Shown: positions 23,001 through 35,198, counted from the first letter of the stretch. The stretch is 64,000 nt of DNA from Chamaecrista fasciculata (GCA_003254925.1 QANZ01014337.1:62401-126400); one strand, 5' to 3'. Translations and numbers: made by a program. Notes: generated by a model from the letters alone, not told the origin.

Positions 23001-26000
23001 TTGACTGATACCAGTCCTGACCTTCAACAGTGACTTTGTTATTTTCCTTCCCTTGTTATTTTCCTTCCCTTGTTATTTTCCTTCCCCCAATTACCACAAA
23101 GTGGGAAGATAGATGATGTTAACATTGTAAAATCATTTTTATCCCATGCTTTCATTTACTGAAATATTTTTGAACTAGGGACACTTTTTCTGTGTATAAG
23201 TTTGTTCTAACATATGGAGATCATATTTGTGCATGATATTAGGGCACTGTGTGTTACTTGTAAATTTGAATGGCTTTTGCATTGTCTGTTGACCCTTCTT
23301 TCTTTCATCTCATTTATGCTTAGGGTTCACTGCTGTCAGTATTGAGACAGTTTGCCCGATTGAAAAGTGATAAGCAAGCAATATCTGTGGGATTCATTGG
23401 ATATCCAAATGTTGGGAAATCTTCAGTGATCAACACATTACGGACAAAGAATGTAATATATGACTCTCCTTCACTATACCTGGTGTTTTCTCTGTGCTTT
23501 TATTGTTTGATGGGGATTCTGTTTGAAATAAAAGGAAAGCTTAACTAAGTTGTCCTGATGCATGCAAAGGATCCTGCACAAGGTTTTTGGATGAAGTTGT
23601 AATGTCTGTAATTTCAAATAAACATTTTAATATGTTGATTGACTTGCATGTCCTCTATTTGTGTTAAAGGTCTGCAAGGTTGCTCCAATTCCAGGGGAAA
23701 CAAAAGTCTGGCAGTATATCACTCTTACAAAGAGGATCTTCTTGATTGACTGCCCAGGTGTAGTTTACCAAAACAATGACTCTGAAACAGATATTGTGCT
23801 GAAGGGTGTGGTATGTTCTTTATTCCTCCTGCTTTTTCTGTATCATGTTGTTTAATGTTTATTAAGGGATAGTCTGTTCAAACTGTTTCTTTGACATTAA
23901 TTGATTGATAGTGTTTCTTTTGGTGACCTCCTGCTTATGTTCTTTGCTTTCTCTTGCCCTGAATTTGGACCTAGTTGCTGTTGCCTAGTGTCCCTTTTTG
24001 TTCTTTGTTCTTTGCTTAGTATAGCAACTTTATTACCTTGTTCAAGATTCCGAAAAAGCGGTATTGTTGGCTGTTATGAAACTGAATTTGTAGTACATTG
24101 CACCTCAATTATGATTTTTTTTACCTAGGTTCAGGAATATAATCAATTGTGATGAATGTTGCTTCCCCTTTAGCTTGTTAGAGTGGATATCATTTATTAT
24201 TAATGTGAATTTATAAAATGCTAGCATTTGGTTATTCAGTTGGTATATTATCATGCTTAATGATGCCCTGGATTATGTTACCAGTCTTCTCAACATATAA
24301 TTTTCATTACACAGTAAAGCATTGTGGGATTTCAAATGTCTGCTTGTTTGGCTTTCTCAATGCTTTGTTTATGCTTTTGTTCGCATTGTGGTAAAAAGGT
24401 TGTGGCATTGTGTTATGCTTCTGAATTGGCAGAGATACATTCAGACTAATCATGCTGAAATTTTATATCCAGGTACGTGTGACAAACCTGCATGATGCTG
24501 CAGAACATATTGGTGAAGTTTTGAATCGTGTCAAGAAGGAGCATTTGGAAAGAGCATATAAGATAAAAGAGTGGTACGGTCCTTTGGATTTGTGTTTTTA
24601 TTTTGGTCTCTTGGTATTTGTACCCCTTATTATAAATGATTTGACAGTGACAATGTGGATCTTGTAAAGGGTGTTCCTCTGTTTTGCTTTTTTTTTTGTT
24701 GAGAATATTAATGGCTAAGACAGAACGTTAGCTTGCATAAGACCATTTAATTACTTTTGTAACTCTAGGACATAAGTAGAATGTATTGAAGTTGAAGATA
24801 AAGGCATTGTAATATGCAACAGCTTTTTGGTTTGCTCAGTTGATTTGAAGTTAGATTATGAACATTTTAGGCTCTGGTGACTGATTATGCTCTGTGAAGT
24901 GGTGATGGTATTATTACTGTTGATCATAAAAACAGTTGATTATTAATGGAAGTGGATCCTCTGCATTTTTTTTACATTTTAGAGAAAGAAAGGAACAGAT
25001 AGAGGGAGAAAGTGTGGGTTCCACATATTTATTATTTTATGGGACCCACACTTTCTCTCTCTAGAATGCACCAAAAATGTAGAGGATCCGGATCTGATTC
25101 TTAATATAGGTTTATGCTCTGGTGACTGAATATGCTCTATTAACTCGTTTATTCACGTCCAGTTGATTCTTAATATAGGTTGTGGACTAGCAAAAACAGT
25201 TGGGATTAACTAATAAGCGTGACATTTTCTTGTTTCCAGGGCTGATGAGAATGACTTCCTGGTTCAGCTTTGCAGAACAACTGGCAAACTATTGAAGGTA
25301 CTTTCTAAAACATAATAAGATTTTTACATTACCCAAATGTAAGGCTGATCAGCAACATTAATCTACTTGAGACTGTAACTATAAAAGATCTTGATTGTGT
25401 AAAGCCTTCCTGAATTTCTTCCGTAATAGAGAAGCAGCTTGTTTATTTATTTTGCATACAAATTCTCTCATAAATGGGATGCATGTCCCTATTCCTTCGT
25501 TAACTAGGAATTGTAACACCTCTATATCCTTGATTTCTTTGAAACCTGTACATTTGAGTTCTAATAACTACACTTCCCCCTTATTTTGTGACATCTCTCA
25601 ATTGTGAAAGTTTGTTGTTGATGCTCTTAAATTTTGGTTTCCCTGCAATCCTTTTTCTCTTGAAGTTTCACTTTGTCACGACAAACTTCATGTGACCTGA
25701 TCTTATGGCTGTTTCCAGGGTGGTGAGCCTGACCTGATGACAGCAGCCAAGATGGTGCTTCATGACTGGCAGAGGGGTAGAATTCCCTTTTTTGTTCCCC
25801 CTCCGCAAAAGGATGACTCATCTAAGAAGGAACCCGATGTTAATGGTGTAGATGTCGATGTTGCTGTTGACAGCAATCAGGCATCTGCCGCCTTCAAAGC
25901 TATAGCTAGTGTTCTTTCATCCCAGCAACAAAGAAGTGTACCTGTTCAGAGAGATTTATTTAGTGAGACTGAGTTGAAAGGAGAGGCTGCAGAGGAAATT

Positions 26001-26132
26001 CAAAACACTGAGGATGATGCATATGAAGATATTCCAACACCTAACAGTGACGCATCTGAACAAGACCTAGCCGCTGAAGTTCGATCTGAAAAACTCTCTG
26101 ATGATGAGCAGGTTCCTACTACTGAGGCGTAA
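20021..26132 (+). CDS. NUG2: Nuclear/nucleolar GTP-binding protein 2 (NUG2/NOG2 family)
   Basis: Eleven coding exons: 20021-20258, 20734-20867, 21455-21584, 21818-21978, 22452-22553, 22655-22759, 23324-23452, 23670-23810, 24473-24573, 25240-25297 and 25719-26132. They total 1713 nt (570 aa) with all phases consistent and GT-AG borders. The N-terminus ([19 protein letters not shown]) is basic, as in the NOG2 N-terminal domain. The GTPase is circularly permuted. The G4 motif NKCD (254-257) precedes G1 GYPNVGKSS (316-324), then GET (342-344) and G3 DCPG (360-363). The C-terminus is acidic ([19 protein letters not shown]). In other eukaryotes the family matures the pre-60S ribosomal subunit between nucleolus and nucleoplasm, and the same role is inferred here. 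The start at 20021 fits the family; upstream in-frame sequence begins only with a GTG. A MITE lies in the intron at 24954. Confidence 0.95.
24954..25094. mobile_element. GGATCC-family MITE in a NUG2 intron
   Basis: The ends GGATCCTCTGCAT and ATGTAGAGGATCC are inverted. The centre pairs GAGAAAGTGTGGGTTCCA with GGGACCCACACTTTCTC. The element is about 140 bp and noncoding, in the intron between the exons ending at 24573 and starting at 25240. Confidence 0.65.
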
Positions 26133-26606
26133 ATCTTTCATCGAAAGAGTGTAATACTCTTCAAAGTCCGTAGCAATGCTTCTTCCTCATGAATACGCAT
26201 TTAAGATACATCTAGATGAAGCATCATACACAAGAAGGATCAAATTGAGCTCCGGACGCAGATTTTTAACCTTTTGAGATATCATATATGTGATTGCTGC
26301 TGCTATACCTGTATCAGTGTTAGAGGTAACGAGAGCTGCATCCATGTAAGGGGTTTAGTAGTTTGGATGATTAATTTATTATAGTATTAAGCAATTATTG
26401 ATTGTTTATTGGGTCAGTTATAGTATGCTATTTAAATTCATATTCAAAACCAACTACGTTGTTGAGTGTTGTTGCTGAGAGTAAAACCCACAAAGCCAAC
26501 TTATTTGGTAAAACTGTCTTTGTTCGCAGAAAAAGAAGAAAAAACGCAGCTTAATTTTCCATTTTGTTCAAATCAATGTTGTCAAAATTAGATTGGACTG
26601 GGACAT
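26133..26606 (+). other. NUG2 3' UTR and flank
   Basis: Follows the TAA stop at 26130-26132. No further coding exon is visible. The AT content rises after about 26340, where the transcript probably ends. Confidence 0.35.
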
Positions 26607-26760
26607 GGATCCTCTGCATTATCATTTTGGTGCATTTTGGTGAAGTTTTGAGAGAGTTAGAGAGAGAAAAAATCAGTGGGACCCACACATCACCACACTT
26701 CTCTCTCTAAATTTTCCATTCTCTCTCTAAACTGCAGGAACTTTACACTTTAGAGGATCC
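26607..26760. mobile_element. GGATCC-family MITE downstream of NUG2
   Basis: Starts GGATCCTCTGCATT and ends TTTAGAGGATCC, with opposed AGAGAGAG and CTCTCTCT tracts and GTGGGACCCACAC near the centre. Same family as 24954-25094 and 4209-4408. Confidence 0.65.
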
Positions 26761-28324
26761 AATCTGATGTTGTCTTTGTCCCCAATTAATTGGCGTCCTT
26801 GCATTTTAGACACGATACAAAGCAAGGGAAAATATGGAAAAAAAAAAAAGAAAACATAAAGTGTGAAATTGCAAATAAAATTTGAAGGAAAAAAAAAACT
26901 AGAACAACTAAATAATTATGCTGTAAAAAAGTATTAATTCTTGCAATCTTGTTTACATTAATTCTCTCTCTAACTTTTCATTTCCCGTTCTAAACTTATT
27001 ACATTTCTATTGCAAATGATCTACTTTAGAAAAATTCTTGACTGCCGGCTTCCTTGTGGTGGTGGCGATGGGTTGTTCAAAAAATGTGTGATCAAACATG
27101 CAACCGTTGTTGAGAAGTGCCTTCGATAACACCATCAGCTTTTGATATTACTATCTCCCCTTTGCAATATAATTTATCAACAAGTATATAATTAGTATGA
27201 AATTACAATTTTTAGCGTCTCAAGTTTTTTTAAAAAATTATACTAAGAAACCGACCAATCGAACTAAACCAAACCAATTACTGGTTGTCCATAATTTTTT
27301 GAATAAATTGGATGACTATTTTGGCCATCCAATTACATCGGTTTGGTTCAAAAAATTAGACAAACCGAACCAATGCATACCCTTACCATAAGCAACGAAT
27401 ATGCCCCAAATTGCTCCACGGCTCCACCAACGGCAACTTCAAAGTGGGGCTACATGAGTGATGAGAACATGTACATGAACTCAGTGGGATGTCCTCCACT
27501 TATTTCGTCTCCCTCGTCGTCACAGAGGAACTCAAACATGTAGTGCTCAACGGAACATCGTCCATTTCGTCACCGGTGATTCTTTGAGGAGGCCATATTG
27601 GCACCTCATTGTGGTGGTTGTTGTCTAGTTTTGACGAAGACGAAGAATCCATATTCTCCTACTTCAAACTCCAAACTCCACGAAACTCATAGTTTTCTGA
27701 TAAGGAAGAGATGAAAACTCCGAATGTATTAATAGATTGGAAAGTATTAAAATAGAGACTTGTTGAAGATTAAAAGTTAAAGCAGCAGAATAGGAAGAAC
27801 TTGATTGAGACCATTTTGAATAACAAAAAGTTAAGATAAAAATTAAGGAGAACCTGTGTGAATCAATTACAAGTTGCTCAGAATTTAAAGTCATGTTTTA
27901 GCTTGTATCTTTTATTGAAACCAAGTCTAAAATGCTAACGGAATTGAAGTAGGTTAAATTATTGAACTTAACCATAGCAACATATGAATCGTAACAACAA
28001 AGGAAAGAATAATATATTTGGTTCAAAAAAAATAAAAGAATAATGTATCATGAATCATGAACAATGGACGAAATTAATTACCATGGGAAAGTTGGGCGAG
28101 AAGAGTATAGCTGAAGAGCTAGATCGTCCTCATCACATCCAACCAAATGAGATGTGCTATTAGTCATACATATGAAACACAAAAAAAAAAAAAAATCATA
28201 AAAAGAAAAATAATAAATAAATTTATAAATCAATATAATATATATATATATAAATATATATATATATAATGCAACACTTAAAACATACAACATGTTTATT
28301 AATTTAATGTATACTTTGATCGAC
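26761..28324. other. Intergenic stretch with only weak coding signals
   Basis: The sequence is AT-rich. On the minus strand a short open frame begins at about 27651 (MDSSSSSKLDNNHHNEVPIW) and stops near 27510. Another short piece near 28165-28082 (HLVGCDEDDLALQLYSS) ends at a donor-like GTAATT. I recognise neither, and they may be exons of a decayed gene. A short (AT)n run lies at about 28234-28269. Confidence 0.3.
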
Positions 28325-28752
28325 TCTATTTATTAGGGAAGTTACCTTTTCTCTTACCACTTCCTTCAAATTTGAGTTTTGTTATTGCATCTTTGGAATG
28401 ATTTAGATAAAGGACATAATTTCAGACAATGTCGACTTTTTTATTATCCAAATTCCTAGATGGCTTTAGTATTACTAGTACAATTGCCCTTTTATTCTCA
28501 AAATAAATTGTATCCATTTCAAAATTCCAAATAGGATAATGGAATAGTTTGTTGCACCTTTTTTTACACAACTTCGGCAATGAGAGAATAAATGATATTT
28601 ATAAGTCATCAAGTCATAATCACAAGAACTGTATATTATTATTGATAAAATAAATTTAATTTGACAAAAGAATACTACTTGATGATAGTTTATCACAAGT
28701 CACAACTTAAAAGTAAGATTTACCTTATAAATAAAAGATGATATAAAGTATG
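28325..28752. repeat. Segmental duplication, copy A part 1
   Basis: About 420 bp nearly identical in order to 42405-42830. Shared phrases include TTGCATCTTTGG, AGATGGCTTTAGTAT and TTGTTGCACCTTTTTTTACA. The copy continues at 34790-35198 and 35683-35925, interrupted by two LTR insertions. A short minus-strand ORF (28696-28475) is kept in both copies, but I recognise no domain in it. Confidence 0.75.
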
Positions 28753-29350
28753 TGATAATAGGCCCAATAATTAGGAGGCCCAAATGGCAGAGCATGCCCT
28801 TGATCCAACAGGCCACAAACCCACTAGATGGGTCACATGGGCGTGAACGCCCTACATCTCGCTAAGGCGAGGACGCCTACAGTCACGAAGGACATGGGCG
28901 TCCACGTAACAGGAAATAAGGAAACATTCCCTGAATCAATCAGGAACCAATCAAGGATCGCTCAAGATCCGCTGTCAATCAAGACAAATCAATAAGAGAT
29001 CCTTCCCCTTGATAACGCCTTGGTCATCAAGGCACCTTTCACAGAAAAGGAAATTACGTGGGAGCTAAGGATCGCAATCAGATCAGTCAAGATCACAATC
29101 AAGCATCCAGACATTTATGGCAAGATCACAACAGATTGTCCTCAGCCAGTATAAAAGGTTGACCCTTCACAACTGGATAAAGGTACGCCCTCTACTCAGT
29201 CAATTGAAGTTATTGAGCTCATAACCCTTACTAACTTAAGCATCGGAGGTGAATCGCAGGGCAACCCTGTGTGTTCATTGTCTTGCAGGTAACCTTCAAC
29301 CCAGAGTTACCTCATCTGAACCAGGTAATGACCCCCGGCCAGAACCTAGT
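28753..29350 (+). repeat. 5' LTR of the Tat-like element, 3' end truncated
   Basis: Starts TGATAATAGGCCC. It carries a TATA-like CAGTATAAAAGG near 29150 and the phrase GCATCGGAGGTGAATCGCAG. It stops at AGAACCTAG, lacking the last TTCATCA found in the 3' LTR. It keeps about 97 bp near 28783-28880 that the 3' LTR has lost. Confidence 0.8.
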
Positions 29351-30382
29351 GGAAGCCACCAAGGACCAATGGCGATGCGAAAGAAAATCCAGAGAGCAGG
29401 CTACTACTGGCCTACAATCCAACAAGATGCAGAGAGCGTCGTCCGCTCGTGCGAGAAATGTCAGAAGTACGCCAACATGATCCACTTGCACGCTGCCCCC
29501 CTAAACGCTATCACTTCGCCATGGCCTTTTGACCTTTGGGGGATAGACATAGCGGGACCTTTCCCCATGGCAACCTACCAGAGAAAGTTTCTCATAGTCG
29601 TTGTAGACTACTTCACAAAGTGGGTGGAAGCCAAAGCCGTGGCATCCATAACCACGGAAGCCATGGAGAAATTCCTGTGGCAGAACATATTCACCAAGTT
29701 TGGCATCCCAAAAACATTGATATCAAACAATGTTGCTCAGTTCACGAGCAAGAAATTCCAAGACTTCTGTAAGGTCTGGAAAATCCATCACAAAACCACC
29801 TCAATGGAACATCCTGCCACAAATGGCCAAGTTGAATTGGCTAACAGGATCATCATACAAGGAATCAAAAGGAGACTAGAGTCAGCTAAGGGAAGATGAG
29901 TTGATGAACTCCCCTCAGTATTATGGTCATACAGAACCACAGAGCAAACAGCCACGAAGGAAACACCCTTCGCCTTGGCATATGGGCATGAAGCAGTGAT
30001 ACCTGCTAAAGTGAACGTCCCAACCGAGAGGATAATCAACTATCCAAGTACTAATGACGCCAACTCTAGACTTGAAGAGCTGGATAGCTTGGAAGAAAGA
30101 AGAGAAGTTGCAGCCATTAGGCAAGCTGCCTACAACCAAATGCTTAAGAAATACCATGACTCCAAAATCAAACCCATGACCCTCAAAATAGGGGACTTGG
30201 TACTCAGAACTGTGGAAAACAACAGAAAGGATCCTAGACACGGAAAGCTAGGACCAAACTAGGAAGGCCCATACAGGGTTACAGAAATCCTGCCTGTCAA
30301 CGCCTTTAAGTTGGAGACCTTCGAAGGTAAGCCACTTCCAAACGCTTGGAACATGGCCAAACTGAAATTTTATTTCCCTTAG
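29350..30382 (+). pseudogene. Ty3/gypsy integrase remnant
   Basis: The reading frame begins in the zinc-binding domain (HQG.., CEKCQKY) and runs through the catalytic core (FDLWGIDIAGPFP, then TNGQVEL) to a C-terminal segment ending LKFYFP. The second catalytic aspartate is replaced by asparagine (ISNN where the family has an Asp-Asn-Gly), so the enzyme would be dead. Two in-frame stops lie at 29897-29899 and 30260-30262, both where the family usually has tryptophan. No chromodomain is visible, consistent with non-chromovirus lineages. Confidence 0.85.
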
Positions 30383-30909
30383 TAAGGAAGCTTTGTAATA
30401 ACCAAAGAAGGCCACTGAGCCATTGTACAGAGATTTTAAATCAATAAAGTGCATTTTTCCTAACACACTGTGTTAATTATATTAAGTTGCTCGGGGTGAC
30501 GCCCTCGGAACAACAACAAAAAGGCCCTCGAAGGAGCCTTGTGAGTATGGCACTCACCAACCATGCGGGCCGATCCTCCCTTGGATGACTAGTCAAAAAC
30601 TTAACGTATGATACGCAAACGCTCGAAGTGTGCCCATCGCGAGGCAGCACTTTTACGTGCAAACAATACAATAATCAAAGCATGGAAAGTGCAAGTCAAG
30701 CATAATATGCAACGCGAGGAGTAAAGCGTCAAAAGCAAACATAGCTAAGCTATAGCATAAATTTATGGGCAACACCGCCCAAATATCCAAAAAAGTGGCA
30801 CAAAGGCCACACCAACCAAAGTTAAAAGTGGCGTGAAAGCCACAACAAATCCACAAAATATTTAAAGGGGCACGCAGGCCCAAGACAAAATAAACATAGG
30901 CATGTAGGC
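30383..30909. other. Spacer between integrase and antisense gene
   Basis: No coding sequence is supported. An AATAAAG near 30443 follows the integrase stop and could be a polyadenylation signal. Further on are short phrases repeated with slight change (GGCCACACCAACC, GTGGCACAAAGGCC, GTGGCGTGAAAGCC). Confidence 0.35.
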
Positions 30910-33680
30910 CTAAGCATCGGCTGGAGTATCCTCCACAATGTCAGCTATGGGGGCGTCATCGCCATCAACGCCCTTGCCATCAACGCTCTCGGGCTCTTGG
31001 ACACCTTCATCGGTCCCTGCACCGGTCTGTGCGTCAGCATCTACAACCTCATCCGTGTCAGCGCCCGAATCTCCATCCACACCCTTGTCTGCGGCGTTAT
31101 CACCCTCAGCGGCCACGGCGCTGTCCTCAACAGCACGGACAATGTTGGCACCAACGCTCTCGGGCTCTTGGGCGTCCTTGCCGAGGAGAGGAACCTCATA
31201 ATCAGCAAACCAGGGAAAATCCTCATCACCCCCTGAGTTATACCCCTCTAAGTCATAGTTCTTGGGCATCTTCAATACAGGATCAGCATCCAGGGGTCCC
31301 TGATCAACCGGCCTTCAATTATCTTATTTGGACAAATTTCAGAAATGTCCAAGTTCGGGTTGCGCAACCTCAACTGCTGAATGGCATTTTTAAAACCCAG
31401 ATTGTTGTATCGCGAGCCCCTCCACTTGATTTGCCTCAGAGCCAACGCTTTAACACGGGCATGGGCGTCCTTGCGTTCATGGACCTCAGCCTCGAGAATG
31501 CCAATCTTGTTGGTCAAGTCGTTGACAACGACGCCAGCTTCTTCCAGTCGTTTCCCCTCTGTTCGAAGTCAGTCTGAATGGAGTCTCGGGACGCCGTCAT
31601 TAGGTTCAGTTCCTCGGTCAGACCCTCAACTGTGCGACGCAATTTCTTGGCGTCACCACGAACATCGTCCCTCTCAAAAATGAGGTCCTTCCTGGAAACA
31701 CTGTTGGCAAGAACCTGCAACGCAGCCGCAAGTAAGAACTTGGCAGTCTCCTCCGAAGGGTCTTTGGTGTTCTCCGTGGACGCCTTGGCCAGCTCATCCC
31801 TCTTCACGGCGGCGGCCTCAGATAGGCAATTGGCCAAAATCGCCAGAGCATCAAATTCTCCAGCCTTTGGAACAGTCGGAATGAGCGGAATCTCGATAGC
31901 TGGGCGCGCACGCTTCCGTGACGACGCCTTGCCTCCCTTCGACGCAGGAGCAGCAGTTTACTTTCCGTGACCGCCAAATGGAGTCGGAGAACTTGGGGTA
32001 TCGGTGGGATCGCGAATGCACAACTTCCCAAGTTTCATGGGAACGAAGGCAGGTTTCTTTTTCTTTGGAGGCTCCACCGCCTTCTCCTTGCCTTTATCTT
32101 AGCGAGGACGCTTGCTCCCAATGACATCGGCCAAGGAAGCCTCATCTACTGCAGAACAAACAAAGAAATACTTAGGAGCAATCAACAAAGATTACAATGC
32201 ACATGCGCAAAAGAAAACATGAAAGACATACAACGTTTGGGGTTAAATAGGTCCGTGGTGATCAACCGCAATGCCGCCTAACGTTCATCAACGTTGAGAT
32301 CCCTCCAGTTACACTCAAACGGCCCAATACGAGGCCTCCTCCAAGACAAAGGAAACATGGCGCGCTCATCCGCTGCGCGGACCCATAAAGGGCGTTCAGA
32401 CCCTGACTTTCTAATGAAAACAAACTTCTTCTGCCACTCGTGAGGATAGCTGATGGCATGACCCAGAATTTTAGGGCGCCTAGAGCGCCGATAGAAGGAA
32501 ACAAAGTTGTTGTCCACCCAGCGAGCGTAGAAGAAAAATAGGAATAGACGAGTTGTGGCGATAACGCCATCCCTTTGACACTTCGCAACAAAAGCAAACA
32601 GAAGCCGCCACCCGTTGGCGCTCACTTGAACAGGACAAGTGTTCAAAATCGCAAGCAAGTCCAAGACGGCAGGATGGAACGACATCTCTATGTCACAGCC
32701 CTTGAGAACATTTTCACCTATGAGGAAGCCCCTCCCATCAGTTTATAATAGATCAGACGCTTCCTTCAAATGACTCAGCGTCGAGATCCTACATCCCGCT
32801 TGGCGTCGACGCCGTGAGGACTTAATCAACTTCTTGTTAAGCTCCTTAAGCTTATCTACACCAAAGTTGTACATGCGATATTGGTGTACCTTTTGGCTAG
32901 TCTCTTTAGTATGTGGTTTCTGGACGTTATCTTCCAATCTCTGACGATGCCAATCAACCAAAGGACGGGCATTACGCATGACCTCACTTCTTTCAAGGCC
33001 GCAAGGTGTGGGCTCTTCCTTGACCCATGGAATGTTCCCCAACTTGTGGGTAGGACATAAGAACCAATCAGGATAGAGGGTAAAGTCGACCTCCTGCCCA
33101 TCAATCACCTACTGAGGCTTACCATCATCGATGGACGCCCATATCGGCACATGAGCACCACCAGACCCCTCGTGGGCTGAGGACGCCTCATCCTCAGATG
33201 CTCTTTCATGAAGAGGAGATAGCGCCTCACGAATCTCCGAAGGCGTTGATGATGACAGATCATCGGGATTTTGGTCGAAATCCTCTAGCGTTCTCGACGA
33301 GGACGCCCCGGCGTCTCCATCCCTCCTGTCCATAGGAGAATGAGAAGGCCTAGCTGGCGTCGACGTGCAAGGAGCGGATGGCCCAGGCGCTGACGACGCG
33401 GACGCCCTTGTACCGTCACCAGCAGCTGAGAAAACACGATAGTTATAACCCATTTGATGTAGGACTTTGCTCCAACCACTAGCAAAAAGGGGGGAAACAC
33501 CCTCAGGGAAAAAGGGGTCGTTTGGAAAAATGATCTTCAGCGGTTGCGGTTGATCACCAAACTCAGACCAAAACTCACACGGGGAAGAAGATGAGGAAGA
33601 TGAAGAAGAAAGTTTAGGAAACTTACATTCTTCAAAGTCCATAATGCTGGCAGATTGAAGAAGGTTCCTCGAAGGAAAAT
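30910..33680 (-). pseudogene. Antisense extra ORF of the Tat-like element, with introns
   Basis: Reads opposite to pol. A likely start is ATG at 33642, followed by MDFEECKFPKL, a serine run and an acidic linker, then a domain with HPAVLDLLAILNTCPVQVSA and GWRLLFAF. The latter resembles the 'putative gypsy type transposon' domain of plant retroelements. After it come a helical charged segment (about 31830-31300) and an Asp/Ala/Val-rich acidic tail ending at 30910. Splice signals fit two introns: a leader intron 33799-33681 (GTGAGT..CCAG) and an 83-nt intron 32231-32149 (GTATGT..TGCAG). Two in-frame stops (33109-33111, 32743-32745), a stop at 32278-32280 before the second donor and frame breaks in the tail show decay. 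The role of such antisense ORFs is not known. Confidence 0.7.
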
Positions 33681-33799
33681 CTGGAAATAACGATGAACAC
33701 TGCGAAGAATGCGAAGAACACGAAGAACAGAATGAGTGAAACTCAAGTAAAAATCCAGAAATCAAGCATGAAATGACGGTATAAGTTCAAAACACTCAC

Positions 33800-34291
33800 C
33801 AAAAGCTAGAAGCTGCAAATGCTGGCGATTGGCGGCAACGGACACGACGAACTCCGACGAAGAACAACTCGGAAGCTGGAGGAGGAAGAGAGAATTTGCG
33901 ACGAAGAGAGAAACTATAGTTTTCAAATGAAGAGGAGAAGTAGCAAAGTGGCGGTTTTGATTTGTGGATTTCGAAAACCGCAAAGTGGTCATTAATGCGC
34001 CACCCTCATTACGGAAGGGAGCTAATCAAGACGTGCCATGTGGCCACGTACCGCAGACATGCAGCAGAAAGCATGACGTGTGACGTCAGCACGGGAACCA
34101 AAAGGACAAGGTTTGGTAGCGATAGAATCAAGGACACCAACCCAAGTTGGACCGTGACCGCCCAGATAGGCTAAGATGAGACCATGGCGTCGATGTCATC
34201 GACGTCCATAAGGCTGTAGTCAGTGTCGAGAACGCCCTCAATGGGGACTCCACTGATGAGGACAAAGCTTCACTTCTTTTGTTGGGACTAG
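33800..34291. other. Upstream region of the antisense ORF and 3' end of the element interior
   Basis: On the minus strand this would contain promoter and first leader exon, ending at the donor at 33799. On the plus strand it ends with TTGGGACTAG directly before the 3' LTR, the position of the polypurine tract. No long ORF is convincing. Confidence 0.4.
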
Positions 34292-34789
34292 TGATAATAG
34301 GCCCAATAATTAGGAGGCCCACAGTCACGAAGGACATGGGCGTCCACATACCAGGAAATAAGGAAACATTCCTTGAATCAATCAGGAACCAATCAAGGAT
34401 CGCTCAAGATCCGCTGTCAATCAAGACAAATCAATCAGAGATCCTTCCCCTTGTTAATGCCTTGGTCATCAAGGCACCTTTCACAGAAAAGGAAATTACG
34501 TGGGAGCCAAGGATCGCAATCAGATCAGCCAGGATCACAATCAAGCATTCAGGCATTTATGGCAAGATCACAACAGATTGCCCTCAGCTAGTATAAAAGG
34601 TTGACCCTTCACAATTGGAAAAAGGTACGCTCTCTACTCAGTCAATTGAGCTCATAACCCTTACTAACTTAAGCATCGGAGGTGAATCGCAGGGCAACCC
34701 TGTGTGTTCATTGTCTTGCAGGTAACCTTCAACCCAGAGTTACCTCATCTGAACCAGTTAATGACCCCCGGCCAGAACCTAGTTCATCA
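34292..34789 (+). repeat. 3' LTR of the Tat-like element, internally deleted
   Basis: Starts TGATAATAGGCCC and ends CCTAGTTCATCA. Compared with the 5' LTR it lacks about 97 bp after GGAGGCCC, but keeps the true CA end. The rest is closely similar. Confidence 0.85.
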
Positions 34790-35198
34790 ATATACATACA
34801 TTAATATATTTGAGCATGAAAATGTTTGAAGGAGAAAGACAATAAAAATGGGAAGCAAGCTATATGATAAATCAATGTGATCAAATTAAAATAACATTAG
34901 ACTAATATATACATTCTTGAATAAGCCTTAAGATTAGTATCATGTAATTAAGTCATTATCTCAAACAATAATAAAAACACATAGATAATACACAAAATGA
35001 ACATTTACTTTGTCAATTTTTCAATACATTCATGCATGCTACTAGTAGGTTTCATATCCTTGATGTTATATGTAGGTAATTAAAGTTTCACACTTGCATT
35101 TAAATTGAGTTTCGCGGTTGATTAAAAACAATCTTTTTTAAAAGAAAATTCTATACAAGTCTACAAAAAAAAAATCAACCACGTCCTTATAAACTAAG
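34790..35198. repeat. Segmental duplication, copy A part 2
   Basis: Continues the match to copy B at about 42825-43230, for example ATATATACATTCTTGAATAA and ACATTCATGCATGCTACTAG. It lies between the Tat-like element and the solo LTR. Confidence 0.75.

Larger units (their letters stand above)
28753..34789 (+). mobile_element. Ty3/gypsy LTR retrotransposon, Tat-like, deleted and decayed
   Basis: Two LTRs flank a 5-kb interior. TG starts the element at 28753 and CA ends it at 34789. The flanking 5-mers GTATG and ATATA each differ by one base from GTATA at the empty site in copy B. The interior holds only the integrase end of pol, then a noncoding gap, then a long antisense gene, then GGGACTAG next to the 3' LTR where the polypurine tract should be. 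Primer site, gag, protease, RT and RNase H are absent: the truncated 5' LTR at 29350 joins directly to the integrase. An antisense ORF between integrase and 3' LTR is a known mark of Tat-lineage elements. Confidence 0.85.
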
